Below are positions 8,839 through 18,905 of a stretch of 64,000 bases of DNA, piece after piece. Origin of the DNA: Fidelibacterota bacterium (lineage in GTDB: Bacteria; Fidelibacterota; Marinisomatia; SCGC-AAA003-L08; JACNLC01); NCBI GenBank assembly GCA_018657495.1, contig JABHXA010000014.1:20008-84007 (forward strand). The letters run 5' to 3'. Each line of letters starts with the position of its first letter. Within the stretch, counting starts at the first letter, position 1. The translations under genes and the position numbers were made by a program. The notes below the pieces were generated by a model. That model ran no database searches. It was not told where the DNA came from and worked only from the letters and a program-made list of their open reading frames with translations.

Positions 8839-8956
8839 AACTTAAATTTACTTAAAATTGAGTAGTAGGAATGGGCATTGAAAGAAATATTCGTTTGATG
8901 AGTGAAATCATTTAATTCTAAAAATTCCCTAATAAATAGAAATGTGTAATTGAATA

Positions 8957-10426
8957 ATGGAGAGATCAATGTTATCAGCCTGGGTAGCGGTTTTATTGTA
9001 TTTTCTGATTACTATTGTAATAGGATGGTATTCATTCAGGAAACAGAAAACTCAAATAGATCACTGGACTGGTGGGCGGGAATTAGGAGCCATGGATGTG
9101 GGTTTCTCCCTCTCAGCTGGATTCATGTCTGTATCATGGTCATGTGTGTATGCGGTTCAATTATTCTACTGGTATGGAATCGGAGCATTCTGGATAATTA
9201 CTTTCCCATGGCTCATATCCCTTGCTCTAATTTATCGTCTTTCAACAAAGTATAGAGGACTAAAAGCCTTTAGCCAACCTGAAATGGTGGGAGACAAATT
9301 TGGTTCTAAAAGCAGGAAAGTGGTTGCTTTATCTCTTGCTATTGTATTTCTTGTATGGGGTGGTGCTGAAATTTATGTTGCAGCAAATTTACTTTCCGCC
9401 GAACTGAATATAAATATTACAGCGGTGATGATTTTAATTTCTGTAGTGATTGGAATATATCTTACCTTTGGCGGATTCAGAGCGGTTATTGCAACTGATA
9501 AGCTTCAATATGTTCTAGTTGCTATTTATATTGTTGTCGTCGCAATTCTTGCTATAAAAGGACTGAATAAAACCCCCGGTTTTCTCCCTGATACATTTAT
9601 AACTTCCACAAAAACATCGGTAAGCTGGATCTCCATATTCTCGCCAGGCATTACAATCATTTTACTTACATTGATTGCGTATTTACCCGGCTGGATTTAT
9701 GAAGCTGACCTGTGGTTGAGGGTTCAGGCGGCAAGGGATGTTACTACTGCCAAAAAAGGGGTTTTCATCGGAGCATTAAACGGATTGATATTTGTGGGAA
9801 TAATCCCAATGTTTATCGGGGTGGCTGCATTAGAATTATATCCAGTCACAGAGGGTGGTTATCCTCAGATCATAGGATTTGAAGGGGATGCTATTTTTTC
9901 TGCATTAATCCAAGATTATGCACCTGCCTGGTTAAGAATGCTTCTTTCTGTTGGACTGGTGGCAGCGGCAATGAGTACAATTGACACATGCGTTAATGTG
10001 ATGGGATTGAGCATTGCCTATGATTATTTTCATGACAAAAAGCAATCAACAAATGTCAGTTTTCAAAAGATAATAACATCATTATCAGTTTTCGCTGCTC
10101 TTTTATTTGCCTTGTTCATCGATTCTCTATGGGATATATTTTACTTGTCATCAGGGATTCTCTCTACTGCAGTTGCATTTCCTGTCGCTTCAGTATTTAT
10201 CAAAGGAGTTAATTCTGAAGGAATATTTTATTCTTCAGTTTTTGGATTGACAGGCACTATTATATTTTACTTTCTGGAGTCACGGGGATTGTTAATTTTC
10301 ATTGAACCTGATTGGCTGATAAAGTCTTCAGTTGGATTTATACTTTGGGGATTTGTTAGTGCTGCGGTTGGTTATATATTTGGGAAATTGCAATCACACA
10401 GCCAAAATATTTCGTATAGCGAATAA
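8957..10426 (+). CDS. sodium:solute symporter (SSS family)
   Basis: A 489-residue inner-membrane protein with about 13 hydrophobic segments and SSS-family features. These include an N-terminal WYSFRKQKTQIDHWTGGREL loop after helix 1, LTFGGFRAVIATDKLQY in the middle, and MSTIDTCVNVMGLSIAYDYF in the eighth to ninth helix region that lines the Na+ site. It would couple Na+ influx to uptake of a small solute such as a sugar, amino acid, proline or nucleoside. Substrate cannot be read from sequence. It is divergent from miaA and sits 14 nt upstream of rmuC, so the two may be co-transcribed. Confidence 0.88.
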   Translation: MERSMLSAWVAVLLYFLITIVIGWYSFRKQKTQIDHWTGGRELGAMDVGFSLSAGFMSVSWSCVYAVQLFYWYGIGAFWIITFPWLISLALIYRLSTKYRGLKAFSQPEMVGDKFGSKSRKVVALSLAIVFLVWGGAEIYVAANLLSAELNINITAVMILISVVIGIYLTFGGFRAVIATDKLQYVLVAIYIVVVAILAIKGLNKTPGFLPDTFITSTKTSVSWISIFSPGITIILLTLIAYLPGWIYEADLWLRVQAARDVTTAKKGVFIGALNGLIFVGIIPMFIGVAALELYPVTEGGYPQIIGFEGDAIFSALIQDYAPAWLRMLLSVGLVAAAMSTIDTCVNVMGLSIAYDYFHDKKQSTNVSFQKIITSLSVFAALLFALFIDSLWDIFYLSSGILSTAVAFPVASVFIKGVNSEGIFYSSVFGLTGTIIFYFLESRGLLIFIEPDWLIKSSVGFILWGFVSAAVGYIFGKLQSHSQNISYSE

Positions 10427-10440
10427 GAAGGAATATCATT

Positions 10441-11736
10441 GTGGTAGAATCAATTATTTCAATCATTTCAATAGTTATTGGGTTTTTATTAGGATGGCTA
10501 ATAAAACATAAAACTAGTCCTCCAAACCGGGATCAGGAAATTGAATCATTTCAAACTGAATTGCAGGATCGTATTACATCTGAAACCCAGGCCATAACCC
10601 GTCTTGGCGAATATGAAAAGCAATTGACTGAATTTAAGGAAATACGATTACGATTGGAGGAATCCCAAAAGGCTGAAACAGCTGCGAATACTCGAGTAGA
10701 AAGTTCCATACAACAGATAAAAGATGAAAGAGCCAGATTGGTTGAAATCAGGGCTGAAATGGAAAATTCCTTTAAATCACTTGCCAGTCAGGCAATAAAA
10801 AGTAATTCTGATGAATTTCTCAAACTCGCAAATGAAAAGTTTAAGACTTCTATGGAAAATGCAGAGATCAAATTTGATGAAAAGAAGAATCTCATTGATC
10901 AAAATCTTGGTGAAATGCATAAAACTTTGAAAGGGCTCGCCGATCAATCAATCACTTTAAATACCCGATTAGAGGAAAGTAGTATTGAGACTGGAAAACT
11001 TAGGGATACAGCTATCGGATTGAGAGAAGTTTTATCATCATCGCAAAAAAGAGGTCAATGGGGTGAACGGATGGTGGAAGATATCCTTCAATATATTGGA
11101 TTGATTGAAAATGTAAATTACTTAAAACAAACAATTGTAGAATCCGGTGAAAGGCCAGATTACACATTCATGCTGCCAAAAGAGAAAAAATTAAATATGG
11201 ATGTGAAATTTCCACTTACGCATTATGAGAATTTTCTATCAGCAGAAGATGATCATCATCAAAAAGTAGAAAAAGAACATTTTTTAAAGGACGTAAAGAA
11301 ACATATCAAAGATGTGGCTGGGAGAAACTATATAAATCCAGAGGAAGGCACACTGGATTATGTCATGGTATTCATCCCAAATGAGTCAATATATGGTTTC
11401 ATCAATTCTGAAGACCCTGAACTTGTTAATTTTTCCCTTGAAAAGAAGGTACTCCTGTGCTCGCCGCTTACCCTGTATGCAGTATTATCATTGATTCATC
11501 AAGCAACACAGAATTTTGCCATGGAAGAGAGAGCATCTGAGGTTATGAATCTGGTAAACGTATTCCGGAAACAATGGGGTATGTACGTTAAATCTCTTGA
11601 AAAATTAGGAAACAGCATTGAATCTTCAAAAAATACTTATGATAGTCTCATGACTACCAGGTCACGACAATTAGAAAAACCCTTGAAAAAAATTGAAGAA
11701 TTATCCCAGGGTTCACAGGAATCTATTATTGAGTAG
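10441..11736 (+). CDS. rmuC: DNA recombination protein RmuC
   Basis: A 431-residue protein starting at GTG. It has one N-terminal membrane helix (about 3-21) and a long coiled coil (about 35-200). The RmuC domain (about 205-400) contains KRGQWGERMVEDIL and the PD-(D/E)xK-like strand KLNMDVKFPLTHYENF. RmuC proteins are predicted endonucleases that limit recombination between inverted repeats. Size and domain order are normal for the family. The gene is followed after 2 nt by an acetyltransferase gene. Confidence 0.93.
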   Translation: MVESIISIISIVIGFLLGWLIKHKTSPPNRDQEIESFQTELQDRITSETQAITRLGEYEKQLTEFKEIRLRLEESQKAETAANTRVESSIQQIKDERARLVEIRAEMENSFKSLASQAIKSNSDEFLKLANEKFKTSMENAEIKFDEKKNLIDQNLGEMHKTLKGLADQSITLNTRLEESSIETGKLRDTAIGLREVLSSSQKRGQWGERMVEDILQYIGLIENVNYLKQTIVESGERPDYTFMLPKEKKLNMDVKFPLTHYENFLSAEDDHHQKVEKEHFLKDVKKHIKDVAGRNYINPEEGTLDYVMVFIPNESIYGFINSEDPELVNFSLEKKVLLCSPLTLYAVLSLIHQATQNFAMEERASEVMNLVNVFRKQWGMYVKSLEKLGNSIESSKNTYDSLMTTRSRQLEKPLKKIEELSQGSQESIIE

Positions 11737-11738
11737 TT

Positions 11739-12275
11739 ATGGTTAGAAAGAATCCAGAATTCACCACAGATAGATTAATCGCAAGGGAGCTAACTGAGTC
11801 AGATATCCCACAGATGTTTCATCTCCATTCAAATCCTGAGGTAATGAAATATATCCATGCTATTGAGGAAACAATTGATGAGACAAGACTAACATTTGCC
11901 CGGATGATGAAATACCATGACAAAAAGGAAGGAATGGGTCTGTGGTCGGTTTTTTTAAAGGAATCCGGTGCATATATTGGATGGGTAATTTTGAAACCAC
12001 TTGATAATACCTCGGATATTGAAATTGGCTATCGTTTCCTGCCTGAATTTTGGGGAAACGGGTACGCAACAGAAATCTCTCATCGGGTATGCCGTTATGG
12101 ATTTCAAGTTTTGAACCTGGATAAAATAGTCGGTATAACCCATCCGGAGAATGTATCTTCACAAAATGTTTTAAAAAAGCTGGGTTTAAACTTTATAAAA
12201 ATCTCAAGGTATTATGGGATTGAAGTACTTTTTTTTGAGATGATAAATCCATATTTAGCAAAACAATCTTTATAA
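11739..12275 (+). CDS. GNAT family N-acetyltransferase (RimJ/RimL type)
   Basis: 178 residues beginning FTTDRLIARELTESD, the opening of RimJ/RimL-like GNAT enzymes. The central part (GYIGWVILKPLD, then DIEIGYRFLPEFWGNGYATE) carries the acetyl-CoA binding loop Q/R-x-x-G-x-G/A in the degenerate form FWGNGYATE. The C-terminal part HPENVSSQNVLKKLGL is also typical. It transfers acetyl from acetyl-CoA to an amine, either a protein N terminus or a small molecule. The acceptor is unknown. It is separated from rmuC by only 2 nt, suggesting one transcript, but a functional link is not evident. Confidence 0.88.
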   Translation: MVRKNPEFTTDRLIARELTESDIPQMFHLHSNPEVMKYIHAIEETIDETRLTFARMMKYHDKKEGMGLWSVFLKESGAYIGWVILKPLDNTSDIEIGYRFLPEFWGNGYATEISHRVCRYGFQVLNLDKIVGITHPENVSSQNVLKKLGLNFIKISRYYGIEVLFFEMINPYLAKQSL

Positions 12276-12385
12276 GCCATATTGATATTATTAGATTACC
12301 TTCCGAAAATAGAAGAAGAATACTAAAAATAGAGCTCATTATTATAAACTGTAATCGAAAAATCTGGAAACGATAAGGCCAAAGG

Positions 12386-13219
12386 ATGGATGATTTAAAA
12401 TCAATAGACAATCAATTGCCACAAAAAGCTATTTATGCTAAATATAAAAAAGCTGAACAATTAAAACCATATCAGGCAGAACTTATAAAGATGCAGAAGC
12501 ATCTGGAAAAAACGAAAAAAAAAGTTATCGTTTTATTTGATGGAAGAGATGCCTCAGGTAAAGGGGGGACAATCCGCCGGGTAACCAGATATATGAATGA
12601 AAAGCATTATCGGGTTGTTGCATTGGGCAAACCATCATATCACCAAAAGACTGAATTGCACATGAAAAGGTATATTGAACAGTTTCCACATGCTGGAGAG
12701 TTAGTTTTGTTCGATCGTAGCTGGTACAATCGTGCTATTGTTGAACCCATATTTAATTTCTGCTCTAAGGATCAATATAATAAATTTATTAAAAGTGTGA
12801 ATACCTATGAACGAAATTTCCTCAGTGATGGAAAAACGACATTAATCAAATTGTACTTTTCTGTTTCCAAGGATGAGCAGGATAGACGATTCCAAAGACG
12901 AAAAAATGATCCGCTCAGACAATGGAAATTAAGTGAGGTGGATCTTCAGGCTCAGAGTCTGTGGGATGAGTTTACAAAAAAGAAATTTAAAATGTTGAAA
13001 AAAACAAGTACTGCAGATTCTCCATGGTGGGTCATTCGATCTGATGATAAACATTTGGCTCGATTGGAAACGATGAAAATTATTTTGAAATCGGTTCGGT
13101 ATCGAGGGAGAAGTAGAAAAATAGATTTTTCCATCGATTCTAATGTGGTTATTTCCGGGAAAAAGGAGATTCAGAAAATGAAAAAACAAAAGATGAAACA
13201 TGGGAAATATGTCAGATGA
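12386..13219 (+). CDS. ppk2: polyphosphate kinase 2, first of a tandem pair
   Basis: A 277-residue PPK2-family P-loop kinase. Walker A is GRDASGKGG at 53-61, and Walker B with the conserved Arg lies in LFDRSWYNRA (108-117). The lid region RRKNDPLRQWKLSEVD follows. PPK2 moves phosphate between polyphosphate and nucleotides. The segment GKPSYHQKTELHMKRY replaces the usual PS.RE.TQWYFQRY of class I enzymes, seen intact in the neighbouring copy, so this paralogue probably differs in nucleotide or chain handling. The basic C terminus is rich in Lys/Met. The second ppk2 follows after 15 nt, and both probably share one transcript ending at the hairpin at 14245. Confidence 0.92.
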   Translation: MDDLKSIDNQLPQKAIYAKYKKAEQLKPYQAELIKMQKHLEKTKKKVIVLFDGRDASGKGGTIRRVTRYMNEKHYRVVALGKPSYHQKTELHMKRYIEQFPHAGELVLFDRSWYNRAIVEPIFNFCSKDQYNKFIKSVNTYERNFLSDGKTTLIKLYFSVSKDEQDRRFQRRKNDPLRQWKLSEVDLQAQSLWDEFTKKKFKMLKKTSTADSPWWVIRSDDKHLARLETMKIILKSVRYRGRSRKIDFSIDSNVVISGKKEIQKMKKQKMKHGKYVR

Positions 13220-13234
13220 TGAGTTGGAGTTTAT

Positions 13235-14206
13235 ATGCATAAACAAGATCAGAATGAAAAACCCAAAAACGATTTTATAGATGAATCCACCCATCCGGTG
13301 GAAGATAAAAAATCTAATGAAACGGAAAGCAAGGGGATCTCAAAAAAAATACTATCTGAAGGTACGGCCTTAAAGTATAAGGATTCTCAAGCAAAAAAAG
13401 GAAAAATACCAGTTTGGATTGGCAAACATGTTATCGAATATGAAACGGAGTTGAAAAAGCTCCAAATTGAAATGCTGAAACTTCAAAATCATGTGAAAAG
13501 CACCGGTATGCGCATATTGATGTTATTTGAAGGTCGGGATGCAGCTGGTAAGGGTGGAACGATTAAAAGGATGACAGAATTTATAAATCCCAGAAATGCC
13601 AGAGTTGTGGCATTATCAACACCAAGTAACAGAGAGCTGACGCAATGGTATTTTCAGAGATATGTGACACATTTACCTTCTGCTGGGGAGATGGTCTTTT
13701 TTGATCGTAGCTGGTATAACCGTGCCATGGTCGAACCGGTCATGGAATTTTGTACTGACGAACAGAACAAGAAATTTTTAAAATATGCACCCGTTTTTGA
13801 AAGTTTACTAGTTAATGATGGAATCAAACTGTTTAAATTTTATTTCTCAGTATCAAAAAAAATTCAGAATAAACGATTTTTGTCCCGTGATACAGATCCC
13901 CTGAAACAGTATAAAACTTCTACTGTAGATAAAATGGCACAAGAGTTATGGGATCAATATTCAATCCGGAAATTTCAGATGATTACGGAAACCAATCGAA
14001 CCAAAACGCCTTGGACAATTATCCGATCTGATGTAAAGAAAAAGGCACGAATAAACTGCATAAAGTATTTATTATCGAATTTGAATTATAAAGATAAATT
14101 ACCCGTTGAGGAATTAATACCAGATCCTGAAATTGTTATATCAGGAATTGATGAATTGAAAATAATGGAAAAATTTCTATTTGATCCAAGTAAACTGCCG
14201 GGGTAG
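13235..14206 (+). CDS. ppk2: polyphosphate kinase 2, second of a tandem pair
   Basis: A 323-residue PPK2 with a roughly 55-residue charged N-terminal extension, then the kinase domain. It has Walker A GRDAAGKGG (100-108), the standard class I substrate motif TPSNRELTQWYFQRY (129-143), Walker B with FFDRSWYNRA (155-164) and the lid RDTDPLKQYKTSTVD. Class I PPK2 enzymes usually catalyse polyphosphate-dependent NDP to NTP conversion or the reverse. It is the more canonical of the two copies. A symmetrical terminator follows 38 nt after the stop. Confidence 0.93.
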   Translation: MHKQDQNEKPKNDFIDESTHPVEDKKSNETESKGISKKILSEGTALKYKDSQAKKGKIPVWIGKHVIEYETELKKLQIEMLKLQNHVKSTGMRILMLFEGRDAAGKGGTIKRMTEFINPRNARVVALSTPSNRELTQWYFQRYVTHLPSAGEMVFFDRSWYNRAMVEPVMEFCTDEQNKKFLKYAPVFESLLVNDGIKLFKFYFSVSKKIQNKRFLSRDTDPLKQYKTSTVDKMAQELWDQYSIRKFQMITETNRTKTPWTIIRSDVKKKARINCIKYLLSNLNYKDKLPVEELIPDPEIVISGIDELKIMEKFLFDPSKLPG

Positions 14207-14244
14207 CATGATCAATAAGTGGGGATACTAAAATATCTACAAAA

Positions 14245-14276
14245 TAAAACGGCGCAGATTTTTCTGCGCCGTTTTA
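14245..14276. terminator. bidirectional rho-independent terminator
   Basis: A 14-bp perfect stem TAAAACGGCGCAGA (14245-14258) / TCTGCGCCGTTTTA (14263-14276) with a TTTT loop. It lies between convergent ppk2 (plus) and protease (minus) genes and has A/T tracts on both sides, so it can serve both directions. Confidence 0.92.
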
Positions 14277-14305
14277 TCATATAATAAGATAATAAGTGAT
14301 TTGGA

Positions 14306-16399
14306 TTATTTCATTAACACTATTTTTTGAGACAATACTTGATTACCAGCATCCATACGAACAATATACAGACCTGATGGGAACTCATTTGCATTCCAGG
14401 ATACAGAATGTACTCCTTCATTCATTCTGCCATCAACTAAACTAGCGATCTCTTCACCGATAATATTGTAGACCGTCATTGTGACCTCACTTGCAAAAGG
14501 TAGTTCAAACGAAATATGGGTTTCGGGATTGAATGGATTTGGGTATGCCTGGTGCAAAGCAAATCCAGTTGGTGTTATATCTAAAATTTCTGCTGAATTT
14601 CCTCTTGCAAACCAATCACCGATTATTGCAGATTCAATTTTTAAATTTCCTTCATAATTAAAAAGTAAACCATTATCAAATTTGGCACCATCCAAAGCAA
14701 AAACAAGAATGGTATGATTGTTATAATGAATCTGCCAGCCTATGGGGAGAGAGGTTTCTTCTATAGTGAAATCTCCCGATACCGTTAACTGGATACCTGC
14801 AACATCACCAATTGATTGAATTTCCACATTGCTTCCAGAAACTTCTAAACGGGCGGAACTGATCGAGTTTCCTCTAACCAGATTACCATCCATAATTATT
14901 CCAATAACTGTGATAACATCCAGAACATTTATAATCCCATCTTCATTGGCATCGGCGGCGAGTTCCATAGTTAGATCAGGATCAACTGTGCCGAGAATGA
15001 TGCCAACTACCAGAATAATATCCTGCACATTGATCAATTCATCGTTGTTCACATCGCCTAATACATATGGATCAGGTTCAGGCTCGACAAATGGGTCGAA
15101 TCCTTCCCAGAACTCAGGGTCTAGATTTTCAGGATCCAACCAGTCTCGGAGTCTCATATTGGCAGAACCACCGTAATCCCATGATCTCCAGAATTTACCA
15201 TATTGATCATCACCTCCCTGGTTGCTGCAGGAAGATGAACCTGTACTCAAATCTCCAACAAGATAGTGGTCTTCATCGTATAAGGGAGAACCAGATGAAC
15301 CAGGTTCAGTTACACCATCGTCCCAATCAAGATTCCATTTATGATAATTAAAACCAAATGGCGCATCATCGTCGAATGAGATTTTTTTAATATCACCATC
15401 GGGATGATGAATACCAACTGGCGCTTGTGGATAGTCTGTAGATCGCGACCAGCCAGAATAATATGGGTTATAACTATCTGGTATTGTCGTATTTATTTCA
15501 AGCAGGGCAAAATCAGGGCTGCTATATATATCCTGTGAAGATGCTCTCAATACAGCACCTTGAACTGTTTGGTTTGTGGGTCCCCAGGTACCGGTGCATG
15601 AAGATGCCTGATAATTCCACAGGAATACAGAATATGCTGTATTTAAATCTTCAACACAATGATAAGCTGTTAGAAAATACTGACTTTCATCCTCGGAAGT
15701 GTTATTCACCAAAGCACCACTGCATAACCAACCCTGGGTGAGTGTCCTGGCAACAGATCTGATTTCATTGGCCCATGGATCTCCTTCTGGACATGCAACA
15801 TTATTGTTGCAGGCTCCAGCTGTTCTGATATCTTCATTTGGTCTTAACCCGGGTAATGATCGATATCCATGTATAACACCATCAATACTGATTGAAACAT
15901 CATTATCATTTCCATTCGGGTGATAATATTCTAAGATTGTAACATCCCCAGCGACAGGCTGTGTGGCAAAGGTTTGGAATTCATTAGTATTTTCATGAGT
16001 ATAAGCGCCAAATACAATCGACTCATCTTCAGAATAAACAAAAAATTCTCCACCTTCCGGCATGAAAAAATTGTCATAAGTGAGATTGATGGATTGGGCA
16101 TCTGCAGATGTTATCTGTAACTGCCACAGTACTCCACCATTTTCAAGATTAGTCCATGTACCGGAATTTGTCATATTTACATTCAGTGCCATTTCAAATC
16201 CAAATCGAAGTCTGCCCTTTGGTCTTTGCTCATCCTCAGCGATCAATGTTTCTACATCAACATTTGGCATTGTAATATTTTCAATATCAGTTCTAGATGA
16301 TTGAGAGAAGCTGTATGGTACACCACCATGACTAATCTGGCCAACTGCACTGGAAATTAACAGTAGTATAAAGCCTGTCATTACTAGTAATCGTTTCAT
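14306..16399 (-). CDS. secreted lysyl-endopeptidase-like serine protease with dockerin-like repeats and T9SS sorting domain
   Basis: 697 residues, exported by an N-terminal signal peptide (MKRLLVMTGFILLLISSAVG). The trypsin-fold domain (about 195-430) has His247 in YFLTAYHC, Asp297 in SPDFALLEI and Ser369 in PGSSGSPL; the layout resembles Achromobacter lysyl endopeptidase. Next come a two-part dockerin-like calcium repeat (about 448-503: GDVNNDELINVQDII and DANEDGIINVLDVI), a cohesin-like beta segment (about 515-605), and a C-terminal type IX secretion domain (about 615-697, YPNPFNPE opening, ending VLSQKIVLMK). The last should send it across the outer membrane and attach or release it there. 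It is the last of three protease genes on this strand, with 29-bp spacing to the next one upstream. Confidence 0.9.
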   Translation of the reverse strand: MKRLLVMTGFILLLISSAVGQISHGGVPYSFSQSSRTDIENITMPNVDVETLIAEDEQRPKGRLRFGFEMALNVNMTNSGTWTNLENGGVLWQLQITSADAQSINLTYDNFFMPEGGEFFVYSEDESIVFGAYTHENTNEFQTFATQPVAGDVTILEYYHPNGNDNDVSISIDGVIHGYRSLPGLRPNEDIRTAGACNNNVACPEGDPWANEIRSVARTLTQGWLCSGALVNNTSEDESQYFLTAYHCVEDLNTAYSVFLWNYQASSCTGTWGPTNQTVQGAVLRASSQDIYSSPDFALLEINTTIPDSYNPYYSGWSRSTDYPQAPVGIHHPDGDIKKISFDDDAPFGFNYHKWNLDWDDGVTEPGSSGSPLYDEDHYLVGDLSTGSSSCSNQGGDDQYGKFWRSWDYGGSANMRLRDWLDPENLDPEFWEGFDPFVEPEPDPYVLGDVNNDELINVQDIILVVGIILGTVDPDLTMELAADANEDGIINVLDVITVIGIIMDGNLVRGNSISSARLEVSGSNVEIQSIGDVAGIQLTVSGDFTIEETSLPIGWQIHYNNHTILVFALDGAKFDNGLLFNYEGNLKIESAIIGDWFARGNSAEILDITPTGFALHQAYPNPFNPETHISFELPFASEVTMTVYNIIGEEIASLVDGRMNEGVHSVSWNANEFPSGLYIVRMDAGNQVLSQKIVLMK

Positions 16400-16428
16400 T
16401 CTTATCCCTTATTTTATTTTATTAATTT

Positions 16429-18882
16429 TTATTCAAGTATAATATTGATAATCGCAATCACATCTAATATATTTATAATTCCGTCGGCATTAAGATCGCC
16501 AGCCCATAATTGATAACCACCTGGCTCAATACCACTGATAATAATATTGACGCATAAAATGATATCCTGCACATTTACCTGGCCATCCTGATTCAGGTCT
16601 CCAGGGATGCCATCTTCATTTACAATCATTTGTACCGGGAAAATAACCGTTTCCTGAGAGCCGGCAGATAAAATGATATTTGCTATAAAAACCCCTGATT
16701 CAAAAATATTTGAGGCGTCAAAGATAACTGAGTGTACGGCAGTTTCTCCCTGCCCGAGAGCACCGTCAAATCCAGGAGCATCTTCAATGATAAGCCATTG
16801 TGGAGCCGCCTGAATTTCGAGAGTGAAATCGTTTTCAACAAATTCAGCGTTATATGAAATAAGTACGCCATCTGACCCGTCATCATTTTGAATACCAATA
16901 GTTGCTGAATCAATATCTCCAGTCATCTCGGCATAATTTAATTGGATGCTGCCGTCAGCAAATAATACAAATTGAAAATTATATGTCCCATCATAATTCA
17001 CCGGCCAGTGGATTACATTATCAAACCAAATTACCAGTCTCTCACCGTTTGAATGGAAATATACTTGCCCGCCGCCATTGCCATTCCCTGAATTTAGGGG
17101 ATTCAAATCATCCCAATAACCAAAGATAGCAGGACCAGGCGCAGATGGAGACGGAATAATTGAATTATCCCAGGCAGGATTATCACCGGAAAATCCAACC
17201 CAGCCATTTGGATTGATAATACATTGCGTATATACTTCATTATAAAATGGAAACTCAAATCCAATTTCAATGGGAGGGGCTGCCTGATCATTATTGGTAA
17301 ATGAAATTAATTCTCCCTCATTAGATATATCAATCCATTGAGAATTTAGCGATGGTTCATTATTTGAATCAGCCCAGAAATGACCAAAATCATCGGATGA
17401 AGCACCGGGATTTTCAAATGGTGTTGAGGCAAGATTATAATATAAAACAGATTCATCTTCGCCAATATTCGAAACAGATATTGAGGATGTTTCAGTCATC
17501 CCGGTATTTAGTACAAGTGAAAGTTCTTCCGATGAGTATGAAAGTTCAGGATCCGGTAGATCAATTGCGTTCATTCCGTCCAAAACCATTGCACCGGTAT
17601 TATCAGGATCAAGCCAGTCCATAAGCCTTGACGAAGCACTTGAACCGGCATCCCATGACATTGACACTTTTCCATAATAATCATTTACATTGTTACTGCA
17701 GTTTGCCTCACCGCCGTGAAGCTGTCCTACTATGCGATGGTTTTGATCAAAAAGGGGAGAGCCTGATGAGCCGGGTTCTGTGGTACCATCTTCCCAGGTG
17801 GCAATCCGCCAATGTGATCCATCATTATTTGTCCACCCATCAGAAATCCCTTGATCATAATCAAAAGTTATTTTCTTAATATCCCCTGAAGGATGATGAA
17901 TCGAAACGGGTTCCTGAGGAGCAGTGTCTATGGCGGACCAACCGGCAAAATGAACATTATATGACTCGGGAGGGGTTTCCTGAAGGAGCAGTAAAGCAAA
18001 ATCAGATTGAGAGCGGTTCGCGAGTAATGTTGTACCCTGAACCGTAAAATTGGTTGGACCATCGGTATTTGCACAGGTTGGGCTTTGATAGTTAAACATG
18101 ATAATCCAGGTGCTTTCACCTCCGAGACAGTGATTTGCAGTAAGGAAGTAAGGAGTTAAATCCTGCCTGACATTATTAACCATAGCGCCGGAGCATAATC
18201 TGAATCCACCGGAAGATAATATCATTGCAGCAGAGCGGATTTCTTCTTCCCAGGGATTACCTTCTGGACAGTTGACATTATTATTACAACCACCACTATC
18301 ACCAAAATTTCGAGTCATTAGCGCAAAGACATCCCGGTAACCATGGATCACACTTGAGATGCTGATACTGACATCCGAAATATTTTCAGAAGGGTGATGG
18401 TATTCAAGATAAGTTGTTGAACCGCTTGTAGGGGTGGTAGAAAATTCTCTATGAGCTTTATTATTATTTTCGGTGAAGGCACCATATACAGAGGTAAGAT
18501 CATCATTATAGATATATAATTCACCGCCGGGTGGAAGATGAAAGTCATCATAAATCAAATTGATTGATGTTGCCCCGGGGCAATTAATTTGAAGTCTCCA
18601 TAGTTTAGTACGGTCAGGTAAATCCTGCCATGTACCTGAATTATTCAAATCCAAACTCACACTATGCGGAAATCCAAATCTTAAAGGTTCATCCTTGCTG
18701 GCTATTTCATCTTCAGCAAGAAGGGCGTTTACATCAACGGCTGGGAGGTTCAATATTTGAAAATCGTTGCTTACGATATTTTCAAAACTATATGGAATGC
18801 CGCCAGTCGATATTTGAGCAAAACCTAAATTTCCGGCTGTAAGGATAAATGCACATAATATTCGAAAAACACTTTTATTCAT
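16429..18882 (-). CDS. secreted lysyl-endopeptidase-like serine protease ending in dockerin-like repeat
   Basis: 817 residues with a signal peptide (about 1-22) and a pro-region very like that of the neighbouring protease (GGIPYSF, LLAEDE, WRLQI, GGELYIY). The trypsin-type domain has His251 in FLTANHC, Asp294 in SDFALLLL and Ser373 in PGSSGSPL. A beta-sandwich region follows (about 455-740), containing a NIDO-like or lectin-like stretch (PPIEIGFEFPFYN, NPNGWVGFSG). The protein ends in two calcium repeats (GDLNQDGQVNVQDII, GDLNADGIINILDVI). Unlike its neighbour it has no C-terminal type IX sorting domain, so its route past the outer membrane, or its retention in the periplasm, is unclear. The pair are evident paralogues. 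Confidence 0.88.
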   Translation of the reverse strand: MNKSVFRILCAFILTAGNLGFAQISTGGIPYSFENIVSNDFQILNLPAVDVNALLAEDEIASKDEPLRFGFPHSVSLDLNNSGTWQDLPDRTKLWRLQINCPGATSINLIYDDFHLPPGGELYIYNDDLTSVYGAFTENNNKAHREFSTTPTSGSTTYLEYHHPSENISDVSISISSVIHGYRDVFALMTRNFGDSGGCNNNVNCPEGNPWEEEIRSAAMILSSGGFRLCSGAMVNNVRQDLTPYFLTANHCLGGESTWIIMFNYQSPTCANTDGPTNFTVQGTTLLANRSQSDFALLLLQETPPESYNVHFAGWSAIDTAPQEPVSIHHPSGDIKKITFDYDQGISDGWTNNDGSHWRIATWEDGTTEPGSSGSPLFDQNHRIVGQLHGGEANCSNNVNDYYGKVSMSWDAGSSASSRLMDWLDPDNTGAMVLDGMNAIDLPDPELSYSSEELSLVLNTGMTETSSISVSNIGEDESVLYYNLASTPFENPGASSDDFGHFWADSNNEPSLNSQWIDISNEGELISFTNNDQAAPPIEIGFEFPFYNEVYTQCIINPNGWVGFSGDNPAWDNSIIPSPSAPGPAIFGYWDDLNPLNSGNGNGGGQVYFHSNGERLVIWFDNVIHWPVNYDGTYNFQFVLFADGSIQLNYAEMTGDIDSATIGIQNDDGSDGVLISYNAEFVENDFTLEIQAAPQWLIIEDAPGFDGALGQGETAVHSVIFDASNIFESGVFIANIILSAGSQETVIFPVQMIVNEDGIPGDLNQDGQVNVQDIILCVNIIISGIEPGGYQLWAGDLNADGIINILDVIAIINIILE

Positions 18883-18905
18883 ATTTTGGTCCTCGAGTAA
18901 TAATT

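Noticed and set aside
12193..12411. Minus-strand ORF between the acetyltransferase and ppk2
   Set aside because: It overlaps the ends of two well-supported plus-strand genes and has no ribosome binding site or recognisable family.
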